DNA from: Mauremys mutica
Taxonomy: Eukaryota; Chordata; Testudines; Geoemydidae
Assembly: GCF_020497125.1 (NCBI RefSeq)
Contig: NC_059081.1
Location: forward strand, 17,455,105 to 17,519,104
Direction: 5' to 3'
DNA: 64,000 bases
Shown: positions 12,260 through 21,687 of the stretch, in pieces
Layout: each line of letters begins with the position of its first letter
How positions within the stretch are numbered: position 1 is the stretch's first letter
Program-made: the position numbers and the translations under genes
Notes under the pieces: model-generated
Databases searched by the model: none
Told to the model about the DNA's origin: nothing
What the model saw: only the letters and a program-made list of their open reading frames with translations

Positions 12260-12436
12260 GGTTTCAGAGTAGCAGCCATGTTAGTCTGTATTCGCAAAAA
12301 GAACAGGAGTACTTGTGGCACCTTAGAGACCAACAAATTTATTTGAGCATAAGCTTTCGTGGGCTACAGCATCCGAAGAAGTGGGCTGTAGCCCACGAAA
12401 GCTTATGCTTAAGCCACAAGTACTCCTGTTCTTTTT
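12260..12436. mobile_element. Fold-back Penelope-like element copy A with 11-bp target duplication
   Basis: The left arm is an antisense PLE 3' end (gtttcagagtagcagcc to cataagctttcgtgggctac). It is joined at about 12371 to a sense 3' end (gtgggctgtagcccacgaaa to ccacaagtactcctg). The flanks ccagtattata (12249-12259) and ccagtattata (12437-12447) are an exact 11-bp duplication, so the whole inverted structure was inserted in one event. The right arm carries the hammerhead-like stem GTGGGC-TGTA-GCCCAC-GAAA. It has no coding capacity. Confidence 0.8.
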
Positions 12437-12447
12437 CCAGTATTATA

Positions 12448-14977
12448 AAAATATAGAGAAACTGTGCTCCATTATTTCTCTAATGCTAAATCAATCAGGT
12501 TTTGACTTTTGCTAGGTTGGAATGAATGGTTAACATTTGACTGTAGTTTTAGAAAATTTAAAAGCTAATTAGTGCCACCAATTTAGCCAAGTTCAGTACA
12601 TCTCTCTCAATACATAATTTGTCGACTACTTCAATGAGAACTTCTCAGATGATCCATTATTCTCATATAGATTTTTCCGTCACTAAATTACATGCTCATG
12701 GGCCTGAATGGAAAATGACTTGTAATAAGCTGTTTTTCTTAAACAATCTCTTTCTTATATCAAAATTGGGACCTCTTGGTTACAAAGGAAAAACATCCTG
12801 AGTATATGAGATGGTGGCACTCATCCATTTGAGTCAAAAGTTAAACAGGTTGGTGCAATAATATATCATGCTGTAGGAGGTAGTGCCTATCTGATTATAC
12901 GAAATCCATATTTTGCTCACTTGTAATCCTTAAATATCTTGTGGCAGTTTTTGGAAGGAGGAAATGTATTAGCCACTGTATCCTAGATAAAATTTAACTT
13001 GGGTTATTATATTGAACTTACCTAACATCCCACAACAATTTCAATTGAATTAGGAAAATTTATACATGCTTTACCTGGAAGTTTCCCTTCTTGGAGTAAT
13101 GAAGCCTACAGATCCAACCCACCCTAATGACTCGTTAATTTGTGAAAAAAAACTGGATTACTGATTGGTACTCAATTTGTTTTTCATTTAATTCCTTGTT
13201 CTGCGGAAGGATTGCTACTATTTAGTCTTAATGCTTAGTTTAAGATTCGTTGCCGATATACAGTGGACTTCCTTTACTGTGCAAATATCTCAAGTGGTGA
13301 GCTTTTCAAAGGTGGAGCCGCCTTTCCTCTGCTATTGATTGGCGGCTCTGGTCTGCCTCCTAGGTTGTATATAGCAGAGATTCAGTAACATCATGGACCT
13401 CATCTCAGATAAGAGAGACTATTTCTTAGTCTTCTGTCTCAAACTGCTGGGTAAAATTGCTGTTCCCTGCTCAGTAGTTCCTGTGTTCCACCGCACAGGT
13501 GACTAGTTAAGCCACCCCTGTTTGTGTACAGTTCTTTGAGATAAAAGGTACTAAAGAAGTACATACAACTGCATGTGTGTATTTATTTATAGATGTTATG
13601 TGCTTCAAAAAACAGCCATTAAAAGACAGGTCAATACAATGCAAATGACAGACAAAACAGGAAGTATAGGGAGGACTGAAGGACATATTACAAAAACATG
13701 ACTCATTTTTTATGTATAGCTGTGTGTGGTTGTACGTGGCTTTGTGGTTTGAATGCTTCTGTTGGCTTTTATTATCGTGTGAACATATTTTCTGTTGTAT
13801 TACTACAGAGTTTCAGTAGAGAGGGGGAGTCTTGGTCATAGCTTATGCGCAACGTGCCTCATATGGCCACGATTCATCAGCGAATTTGGTCCACTGGTTG
13901 GATCATTAGCTTCCCTGGCCCGGGTACTGATAGGGAGTGCGACATGAATGCTGATCCATTTCCCACCCCCCACCCCCTGAGGAAGTGATATGAATGAGAT
14001 GATAATGGAAGTTTGTTGGAAGGGAGCTATAGGCTTCTATGAGGTTCTTATTCTGATCATAGCTACTGTTGGATGGTTAGGAAACCACTGCTGTGTCTGA
14101 AAGGTATTTGAGTACTTCATGTCAGCATTGACAGGGCTGCCATGTGGCACATATCTAAGTGACACTCATGCATTTGGCAGCCACATCATGCGTCCAACAG
14201 CTCAGCTGGGATGTCACATCTGGCTGAGCTGGGGGAAGACTGCAGGCATGTGTCTTCTGGCAGCTACAGTGTACAGTACTGCTCCTCTTTTGCTTCTCTC
14301 CTTGTTTGCTCAGGGACAGGAACAAGTGGCTGGGAAAGGACAGTGAGTGTCAGAACAAGCCCCAGGCTCTCCCCTCTGCCCCCAAGCTGGCTGTATCAGC
14401 CCTGCCGCTGTCCCCTTCCTTTCTCCTCTTCTCCTATCCCCCTGCCACACTCAGTACGTGGCTCCAAAGTTGCCTTAATGGTACTCTTTTGACTTAATAC
14501 TTTTGACTGCCAAGTACCACCTTGTAAGAATTAAATTTTTATTTTTTCTCCACTGTTGTAACCTGAAAAACAATTTAATTCCACACCAAACTTTCTGCTG
14601 TTCATTACTACTATTTACTGAGCTCGAACACTGTCCTCACCACTGTTCAAGCATAGGGGCTGATCCCCTTTAACCATGCAAAAAGTCCTGTTAGGCCTAA
14701 TTGTCCTCTTACCACCAGCTTAACTCCACTGAGCTCAGTGGAGATACTCTTGTCACTGGTGTCGGAGGCGAATCGTACATATGGATTTCAGTGAGACTAC
14801 TTGCATGTGTAAGGGCTTCCAGATCAGACCCATGCTAGCGTCCAAATATTATTTTGAAAGGTGCTTACTTAGTTTAAAATTAAACAGGAGTTTTAAAAAT
14901 TACTTTTCAACATTATTGCTATTGACACCAAAACTTGCAGTTTATCCATTTACTGCTGCCACAGAGACTACAATAGT
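12448..14977. other. Intronic DNA, little recognised
   Basis: Mostly AT-rich unique DNA. The block at about 13250-13570 ends in gagataaaaggtactaaag, which resembles an ancient SINE or L2 tail, but I could not classify it. Short open frames around 14119-14497 show no family signature. Confidence 0.5.
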
Positions 14978-14990
14978 CTTTCTTTAGTGA

Positions 14991-15303
14991 AAACAACGAG
15001 GAGTCCTTGTGGCGCTTTAGAGACTAGCAAATTTATTTGGGCATAAGCTTTCGTGGGCTAGAATCCACTTCATCAAATGCATGGAGAGAAAAAAACAGTA
15101 AGAGCATATATAAAAGATGGCAACTCCCATCTTTTCATGTGCTATAATATATATTCTGCTTACTGTTTTTTTTCACTCCACGCATTTGATGAAGTGGGTT
15201 TTAGCCCACGAAAGCTTATGCCCAAATAAATTTTAGTCTCTAAGGTCCCACAAGGACTCCTTAGTCTGTATCAGCAAAAACAACACGGCTACCACTCTGA
15301 AAC
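14991..15303. mobile_element. Fold-back Penelope-like element copy B with 13-bp target duplication
   Basis: An antisense PLE 3' end (ggagtccttgtggcgc to catcaaatgcatgg) is followed by a palindromic AT-rich centre and a sense 3' end (catttgatgaagtggg to accactctgaaac). The exact 13-bp duplication ctttctttagtga flanks it at 14978-14990 and 15304-15316. Both arms hold the TTGATGAAG / CCCACGAAA motif pair. It ends 101 bp before MGAT5 exon A, making it the transposon closest to an exon in this window. Confidence 0.85.
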
Positions 15304-15417
15304 CTTTCTTTAGTGAGTTTGGATGGTGGTTCAGAAGTTCAAAGGGATGGATTTAGTATGTCTGTCAAAAGTGTAAATGAATATTACAGTTATGTTCTGT
15401 TGTTTATTCCTCTTCAG

Positions 15418-15494
15418 ATCTCATTAATGGAGCCCAGGAACAGTGTGAATTGCCTCCTATGGATGGCTTCCCTCACTGCGAGGGCAAAATAAAG
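15418..15494 (+). CDS. MGAT5: MGAT5 exon A (stem to luminal domain, ~residues 137-161)
   Basis: A 77-bp exon after a pyrimidine-rich acceptor ending in tcttcag and before the donor gtaagt. The first two bases complete a codon split by the previous intron (probably Asp). The remaining 25 codons read LINGAQEQCELPPMDGFPHC then EGKIK. Two cysteines fall in the N-terminal luminal region, which is disulfide-rich in this family. The upstream exon that should carry the N-glycosylated stem was not found in the preceding 15.4 kb, so it lies outside the window. Confidence 0.95.
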
Positions 15495-15669
15495 GTAAGT
15501 GTGGTCTTCTGTTAATCTTTGTGTACGTGTTATGTTTTTAAAATCTCGTCTGTTGAAAGAGGCCATTGCTGAAACAGTTGTAGATTTATAGATATAAGCA
15601 ATTGAGATTGACAACCAGAATTCACCGAAGACAAGTACAGATTACATGCCATTATGGCACTTCTTACAT

Positions 15670-15995
15670 CAGTGGTCTCCAAACTTTTTTGAGCACGCGC
15701 CCCCTGCTCCTGGCTGAACTGTCGAAACGCAAAAAAAAGGCACCGCTTGGACTCCCGGCCGAACTGCCGAGGGAGAGGAGGGGGGAAAAAAAAAGAGGAC
15801 TCCCGGATGAACTGCCGGGGTGGTGGTGGGGAAATGGACTCCCAGCCGAACTGCCGGGGGGGGAGGGGAGGGGGGAGCCGCTCGGACTCCCAGCCGAACT
15901 GCCGGGGGGGGGAGGGGAGCGGGGAGCCGCTCGGACTCCCAGCCAAACTGCCGGGGGGGAGGGGGGAGCCACTTGGAATTTAAGGTTTTTTAAAA
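15670..15995. mobile_element. hAT-like element end carrying a GC-rich minisatellite
   Basis: It starts cagtggtctccaaactt, a terminus common in hAT-like non-autonomous elements. From about 15740 to 15968 a unit of roughly 30-60 bp containing ggactcccagccgaactgcc is repeated about five times with G-rich spacers. The opposite terminus was not identified. Long proline-rich or arginine/glycine-rich open frames in this block are artefacts of the G-rich repeat. It lies in the 1.24-kb intron between exons A and B. Confidence 0.6.
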
Positions 15996-16735
15996 AAAAT
16001 TTCTACTAAATCAATAAGAGTACTTGGAAATAAATATTGATATTTATTGTAAATTCACTTTTAAAAAAAATCAAACTCTCCCTGACCTATATGAGCTCGG
16101 TGACCACAGTTTTGAACAACATGGATGAACTGGTTGCAAAACTGCTAAGTAATTTGTCATTTGAATGCTAAATTGCTAATTTATAATCCTGAAGAGCAAT
16201 TTATTTTTGGTTACTTTTTCTGATGACTTTGCCAGGACAACTAATTCTAGGTAGTTCTTCATTAAAAGATTTTTTTTTAAGTGAATTCTTTGCTTGTGTA
16301 AAGATGCCAGACTGACAGCACTGGGGACTGAAGTGATCTGTTTGAACACAGAACAAGTGCAACATGTCCAGAGGCAATGTAAGCAGCGCCATGCCACCAA
16401 CATGCCTCAGTCTTGGTCTGGAGAGAGTATGCAAGTCACCATTCAGTCTTTGAAGTCTGTTCTTATCTGGCTGCCAGTTAGTGCTTAATATAGTCATCCA
16501 TGGTGACCGCATGTGGTGACCTAGCATTAGTGGCTTAAAAGAGATAATCAACTCATTTCTTATAGTCTGTGCTACAGTTTCCACAGCTTCTGTCACTACT
16601 GATTTTAGTCTTTCGTCTCTTGACATAGCTTTTCCCCCTCCCAAATTGAGTTCTGATGAAAACGTTGCTTTTTTAAGTTAACGGTTACACACAAGCCTTA
16701 AACCTAACGGACTGGCTATTTTTGTTTTGTTTCAG
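15996..16735. other. Intron A-B remainder, nothing recognised
   Basis: A 147-codon open frame on the minus strand (16201-16644) has no motif I recognise and is probably fortuitous. The rest is AT-rich intron leading to the exon B acceptor. Confidence 0.5.
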
Positions 16736-16825
16736 TGGATGAAAGATATGTGGCGATCAGATCCATGTTATGCAAGTTACGGTGTGGATGGGTCGACATG
16801 CTCCTTTTTTATTTACCTCAGTGAG
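16736..16825 (+). CDS. MGAT5: MGAT5 exon B (~residues 162-191)
   Basis: A 90-bp exon of exactly 30 codons, beginning WMKDMWRSDPCYASYGVDGS and ending in FIYLSE. The acceptor is tttgtttcag. The donor must be gag|gtcagt, because exon C opens with Val-Glu-Asn-Trp-Cys-Pro and only this donor keeps the frame. A consensus gtaagt donor starts 4 nt downstream and would shift the frame. Two cysteines are conserved. The intron before this exon is only 1.24 kb and holds a hAT-like minisatellite element. Confidence 0.95.
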
Positions 16826-17635
16826 GTCAGTAAGTCTGTCTTGAACTACATAAAACCTACAATAAGGGAGCACTAAAATGTCTCAGTATTTATGGATAAT
16901 TACTTGTACAATTCATGTGGGAAAAGGAGAACAAATCTTGAACAGGAGTTCTGTGAGGAGGTAGAGAGAAACTAAAATGATTCCGAAGAGTGTTGCTCAT
17001 ATTTAGAGCTCCCTAGGTATGTCTGCCTTAGAGAATTGTACTGTTTTTGCTGGAGGTTTTGAAAATTCATTACAGGTCTCATCTTATTGATCTCTTGCAG
17101 CCCAGGTGAGTTAGTGGAAGGTGTACTAGAAGCAATAGCTGGAGAGAGCCAGCGCCCAGCACCACCTCAATTCAGTTTGCAGCTTGCACCAAAATTCTCT
17201 AGTGTAGTCAAAAGACTCTGTCAAGTCTTTGGCCTTTCATAGTTTCTGAATTGGATTAATGTCATTATTCTCTATTAAATCTGCCAAATTATTAGTAACA
17301 GCTCTCTAATGATTCCAGACAGTGATGTGGTAAAAAGGCTAAAATTTCCAGAAATGAACAGATTAAGATTAATGAATGAAATGCTTTCAAGGGTTTTCTC
17401 CTTTTGGGATTCAGTTGTTCTCTCCTCCTATATACTGCATTACAGGAGTTAGGTATCTCCTTTAACTTGTAAGCCAAGGTTTCTTGAGTGCTTGGGTTTT
17501 TCTCTTGTAAAGTTTTGTTTTGTTTTAGTTTTGTTATTTATATTTGCATTGAACATACGGCTTTGTCTTCTATGACTTTTGTCTCCAGCTTGTTTCTTCC
17601 TCCCATGTTGTTACCACTCCTTGTTTCACTTCTGG
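16826..17635. other. Intron after exon B, nothing recognised
   Basis: Begins with the exon B donor. No repeat or coding signature was recognised. Confidence 0.5.
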
Positions 17636-17845
17636 AAGGCAGGTATAATTTGCTGGCTAAAACACTGTGTGGCAGGCACAGTTCCATTTCTAGCTCTGTC
17701 GCTGACTTCTTGTGTGACCTTGGGCAAGTCACGTGATCTCTCTCCATCTCGCATTCCCTATCTATAAAATGAGCTGCCTACTCAAAAAGGCGTTTGTGAG
17801 CCTCAATCATTAATGCTTGTAAAGAGCTTTCAGATCTGCTGAGAG
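17636..17845 (+). repeat. MIR-like SINE remnant
   Basis: The segment around 17708-17835 has the order tgtgaccttgggcaagtcac, tctataaaatgagc, tgtaaagagctttcagatc, which matches the core and tail of ancient amniote MIR-type SINEs. It is heavily diverged and has no coding role. Confidence 0.55.
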
Positions 17846-17847
17846 AA

Positions 17848-18372
17848 ATATAGAGCTGGAAGGGACCTCAAGAGGTCAACTACATCTTCTGAGGCAGGAC
17901 ATGTATACCTTGAACATCCCTGACAGGTGTTTTTCCAACCTATTCTTAAAAAACTCCAGTGATGGGGATTCTACAACCTGCTTTGGTAATCTATTCCAGT
18001 ACTTAATTATGCTTATAATTAAAAAGCTTGTCGTAATATGTAACCAAAATCTGCCTTCTTGGAGATTAAGCCAATTAATCCTTTAGTAGCCACAGAAAAA
18101 AATTGATCACCTTCCTCTTTATAGAAGCTCTTAATGTATTTGAAGACTGTTACCAGGTCCCCCTTCAGTTTTCTTTGCTCAAGACTAAATGTGCCCAACT
18201 TTTTAACCTTTTTTCATTTGTCAGCTTTTCTAAACCTCTCATCATTTTTGTTGCTCTTCTCTGGACTGTGTCCAATTTTTCCACATCTTTCTTAAAGAGG
18301 GGTGCCCAAAACTGAACACAGTTTTCCAGCTGAGGCCTCACTGATGCTGAGTAGAGTAGGATGATTACCTTA
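17848..18372 (-). mobile_element. Old CR1 LINE, 3' part (antisense)
   Basis: Reads from agctggaagggacctcaag through the reverse complement of a CR1 ORF2 C-terminus. It is much more diverged than the adjoining young copy. The same old element resumes near 20945, so the young CR1 (18373-20785) and a small DNA element interrupt it. The antisense orientation relative to MGAT5 is the same as that of the young copy. Confidence 0.75.
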
Positions 18373-18453
18373 GAATCATAGAATCTCAGGGTTGGAAGGG
18401 ACCTCAGGAGGTCATCTAGTCCAACCCCCTGCTCAAAGCAGGACCAAACCCAA

Positions 18454-20487
18454 CTAAATCATCCCAGCCAGGGCTTTGTCAAGCCTGACCTTAAAAACCT
18501 CTAAGGAAGGAGATTCCACCACCTCCCTAGGTAACCCATTCCAGTTCTTCACCACCCTACTAGTGAAAAAGTTTTTCCTAATATCCAACCTAAACCTCCC
18601 CCTCTGCAACTTGAGACCATTACTCCTTGTTCTGTCATCTTCTACCACTGAGAACAGTCTAGATCCATCCTCTTTGGAACCCCCTTTCAGGTAGTTGAAA
18701 GCAGCTATCAAATCCCCCCTCATTCTTCTCTTCTGCAGGCTAAACAATCCCAGTTTCCTCAGCCTCTCCTCATAAGTCATGTGTTCCAGCCCCCTAATCA
18801 TTTTTGTTGCCCTCCGCTGGACTCTCTCCAATTTATCCACATCCTTCTTGTAGTGTGGGGCTCAAAACTGGACACAGTACTCCAGATGAGGCCTCACCAG
18901 TGCTGAATAGAGGGGAATGATCACATCCCTCGATCTGCTGGAAATGCCCCTACTTATACAACCCAAAATGCCATTAGCCTTCTTGGCAACAAGGGCACAC
19001 TGTTGACTCATATTCAGCTTTTCGTCCACCGTAACCCCTAGGTCCTTTTCTGCAGAACTGCTGCCCAGACATTCGGTCCCTAGTCTGTAGCAGTGCATGG
19101 GATTCTTCCGTCCTAAGTGCAGGACTCTGCACTTGTCCTTGTTGAACCTCATCATATTTCTTTTGGCCCAATCCTCTAATTTGTCTAGGTCCCTCTGTAT
19201 CCTATCCCTACCCTCCAGCGTATCAACCACTCCTCCCAGTTTAGTGTCATCTGCAAACTTGCTAAGGGTGCAGTCCACACCATCCTCCAGATCGTTAATG
19301 AAGATATTGAATAAAACCGGCCCCAGCACCGACCCTTGGGGCACCCCACTTGATACTGGCTGCCAACTAGACATGGAACCATTGATCACTACCTGTTGAG
19401 CCCGACCATCTAGCCAGTTTTCTATCCACCTTACCGTCCATTCATCCAGCCCAGACTTCTTTAACTTGCTGGCAAGAATACTGTGGGAGACTGTATCAAA
19501 AGCTTTGCTAAAGTCCAGAAATAGCACATCAGCTGCTTTCCCCTCATCCACAGAGACGGTTATCTCATCATAGAAGGCAATTAGGTTAGTCAGGCATGAC
19601 TTGCCCTTGGTGAATCCATGCTGACTGTTCCTGATCACTTTCCCCTCCTTTAAGTGGTTCAGAATTGATTCCTTGAGGACCTGTTCCATGATTTTTCCAG
19701 GGACTGAGGTGAGACTGACTGGCCTGTAGTTCCCTGGATCTTCCTTCTTCCCTTTTTTAAAGATGGGCACTATATTAGCCTTTTTCCAGTCATCCGGGAC
19801 CTTCCCCGATTGCCATGATTTTTCAAAGATAATGGCCAATGGCTCTGCAATCTCATCGGCCAACTCCTTTAGCACCCTCGGATGCAGCGCATCCGGCCCC
19901 ATGGACTTGTGCTCATCCAGCTTTTCTAAATAGTCCCGAACTACTTCTTTCCCCACAGAGAGCTGGTCACCTCCTCCCCATACCGTGCTGCAGAGTGCAG
20001 CTGTCTGGGAGCTGACCTTGTCTGTGAAGACAGAGGCAAAAAAAGCATTGAGTACACTAGCTTTCTCCACATCCTCCGTCACTAGGTTCCCTCCCTCATT
20101 CAGCAAGGGGCCCACACTTTCCTTGACTTTCTTCTTGTTGCTAACATATCTGAAGAAACCCTTCTTGTTACTCCTAACATCTCCAGCTAGCTGCAACTCC
20201 AAGCGTGATTTGGCCTTCCTAATTTCACTCCTGCATGCCTGAGCAATACTTTTATACTCCTCCCTGGTTATTTGTCCAATCTTCCACTTCTTGTAAGCTG
20301 TTTTTTTGTGTTTAAGACGAGCAAGGATTTCACTGTTGAGCCAAGCTGGTCGCCTGCCATATTTACTTTTCTTCCTACACATCGGGATGGTTTGTTCCTG
20401 CAACCTCAATAAGGTTTCTTTAAAATACAGCCAACTTTCCTCGCCTCCTTTCCCCGTCATGTTATTCTCCCAGGGGACCTTGCCCAT
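18454..20487 (-). pseudogene. CR1 ORF2 reverse transcriptase with one in-frame stop
   Basis: From Met at 20487 the frame stays open for 541 codons. It contains the palm motif [10 protein letters not shown] (about residues 324-333), [11 protein letters not shown] (379-389) and the active site FADDTKLGG (411-419), all CR1-type. A single TGA at 18859-18861 replaces a probable Trp codon in [17 protein letters not shown]. The same frame then continues to 18454 through [13 protein letters not shown] and [18 protein letters not shown]. Apart from this stop the ORF2 C-terminal two-thirds is intact. Confidence 0.92.
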
Positions 20488-20498
20488 CAGTTCAGGGT

Positions 20499-20771
20499 CT
20501 ATGTTCCACTGCTCTCCTTTCTTCCTTGTGTCAGGATCCTGAACTCGACCATCTCATGGTCACTGCCTCCCAGGTTCCCATCCACTATTGCTTCCTCTAC
20601 TATTTCTTCCCTGTTTGTGAGCAGCAGGTCAAGAAGAGCTTTTCCCCTAGTTGGTTCCTCCAGCACTTGCACCAGGAAATTGTCCCCTACACTTTCCAGA
20701 AACTTCCTGGATTGTCTGTGCACCGCTGTATTGCTCTCCCAGCAGATATCAGGGTGATTAAAGTCACCCAT
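20499..20771 (-). pseudogene. CR1 endonuclease C-terminal fragment
   Basis: The minus-strand frame begins [13 protein letters not shown] and reaches [14 protein letters not shown] and [17 protein letters not shown] and SDH are hallmark motifs of the APE-type endonuclease of CR1 LINEs. The frame differs from that of the reverse transcriptase, so a small deletion or frameshift lies near 20490-20500. The N-terminal half of the endonuclease is missing through 5' truncation. Confidence 0.88.
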
Positions 20772-20789
20772 GAGAACCTTCTATGTCTT

Positions 20790-20944
20790 AGGACTTGTCT
20801 GTACTTAACGGCTAACTTGGCACTGCTGCAATCAATGCAGAGTTGTCGATTTAGCAGGTCTGGTGAAGACTTCTGTACTCACCTCCCTGAGAAGCATAAG
20901 ATAACTTAGGTTCATTTACAGCTTTAATGTAGACCAGCCCTTGC
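20790..20944. mobile_element. Small DNA transposon derivative inside the old CR1
   Basis: The ends ttaggacttgtctgtactta and aatgtagaccagcccttg are imperfect inverted repeats. The ~150-bp interior is non-coding. The old CR1 sequence resumes on its right (aatacaccccagaatggcgc), which indicates an insertion into it. A clear target duplication is not visible. Confidence 0.6.
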
Positions 20945-21060
20945 TTATGACACTTGAGTTAATACACCCCAGAATGGCGCTAGCCTTTTTTTGCAACTGC
21001 ATCATACAGTTGGCTCATGTTTAATTTGTGATCCATTATAACCTTGTTGGTAATCAATAA
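20945..21060 (-). mobile_element. Old CR1 LINE, continuation
   Basis: aatggcgctagcc, ttttgcaactgcatc and gttggctcatgtttaatttg are the reverse complement of the CR1 ORF2 tract just upstream of the part at 17848-18372. The two pieces are therefore one split element. Confidence 0.65.
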
Positions 21061-21331
21061 TCAGTGATCAATAATTTGTCAGTAATCAATAACCAATTGG
21101 TAAGCAATCATTGATAACAATTTTAACTCTGATTGTTTAGTGAGAGGTTGGATTGGTTTGATAACAAACCTTAGATGAGTCAGCTTTGGATGGATTTATT
21201 GATTAACACTTAGTAAAGACAGCACATATTCAGAGAAGCATACAATTACCATCAGCTGCAGAACACCTTCCCTGTAGTTCTGTGACAGACTATGTGCCAT
21301 TTTCAGTAAATCATTTTACTTCCCCTATGAT
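21061..21331. other. Intronic DNA, nothing recognised
   Basis: It contains short irregular repeats of aatcaataatcagtgatcaa at about 21051-21110 and no other recognisable structure. Confidence 0.5.
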
Positions 21332-21679
21332 TAAGGCTAAGATTTTGTCACAGATATTTTTGGTAAAAGTCACGGACAGGTCACGGGCGATAATGAAAAA
21401 TTCACAGAAGCCCGTGACCTGTCCCTGACTTTTACTAAAAATATCCATGACAAAATGGGGAGCCTGGGTAGCTGCAGGCAGGCTGTGAGCTCCAGGGGAC
21501 CCCAACACCCCTGGGGGCTTGGAGCTTTAGGGTCCCCCTCCTCTGGCAGCTCCAAACTCCGGGGTGGCGGAGTGTCCACCTGGCAGGGACCCTACAGCTC
21601 CCAGCCAGTGATGGCTGAAGTCATGGAGGTCTTTGGAAGTCACAGATTCCGTGACCTCTGTGACTAAATCGCATCCTTA
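21332..21679. mobile_element. TIR element with strong internal palindrome
   Basis: The terminal inverted repeats taaggctaagattttgtcac and gtgactaaatcgcatcctta pair at most of 20 positions. The flanks cctatgat (21324-21331) and cctataat (21680-21687) agree at 7 of 8 as a target duplication. Inside, 21353-21395 is mirrored by about 21409-21450 (ggtaaaagtcacggacaggt against acctgtccctgacttttact), a ~40-bp hairpin. It is non-coding. An 8-bp duplication suggests hAT-type insertion, but the termini are not the usual CAGGG. Confidence 0.75.
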
Positions 21680-21687
21680 CCTATAAT

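Larger units (their letters stand above)
18373..20785 (-). mobile_element. Young CR1 LINE, 5'-truncated
   Basis: The 3' end on the minus strand is the CR1-type gattctatgattct terminus beside ccctgagattct. The 5' end is truncated inside the endonuclease domain. It includes the endonuclease C-terminus, the reverse transcriptase and the C-terminal region with few disruptions. It is inserted into an older CR1; a possible short acctt duplication flanks it. The nesting and the low decay show that it is younger than its host repeat. Confidence 0.93.

Noticed and set aside
15530..15983. Proline-rich and arginine/glycine-rich open frames on both strands
   Set aside because: Frames over the minisatellite at 15740-15968. 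They only repeat its unit.
16201..16644. 147-codon open frame on the minus strand
   Set aside because: No motif, no repeat match by eye and no splice-site support; treated as chance.
19985..20909. Plus-strand frames in the CR1 region
   Set aside because: They are shadows opposite the CR1 reverse transcriptase and endonuclease coding strand.
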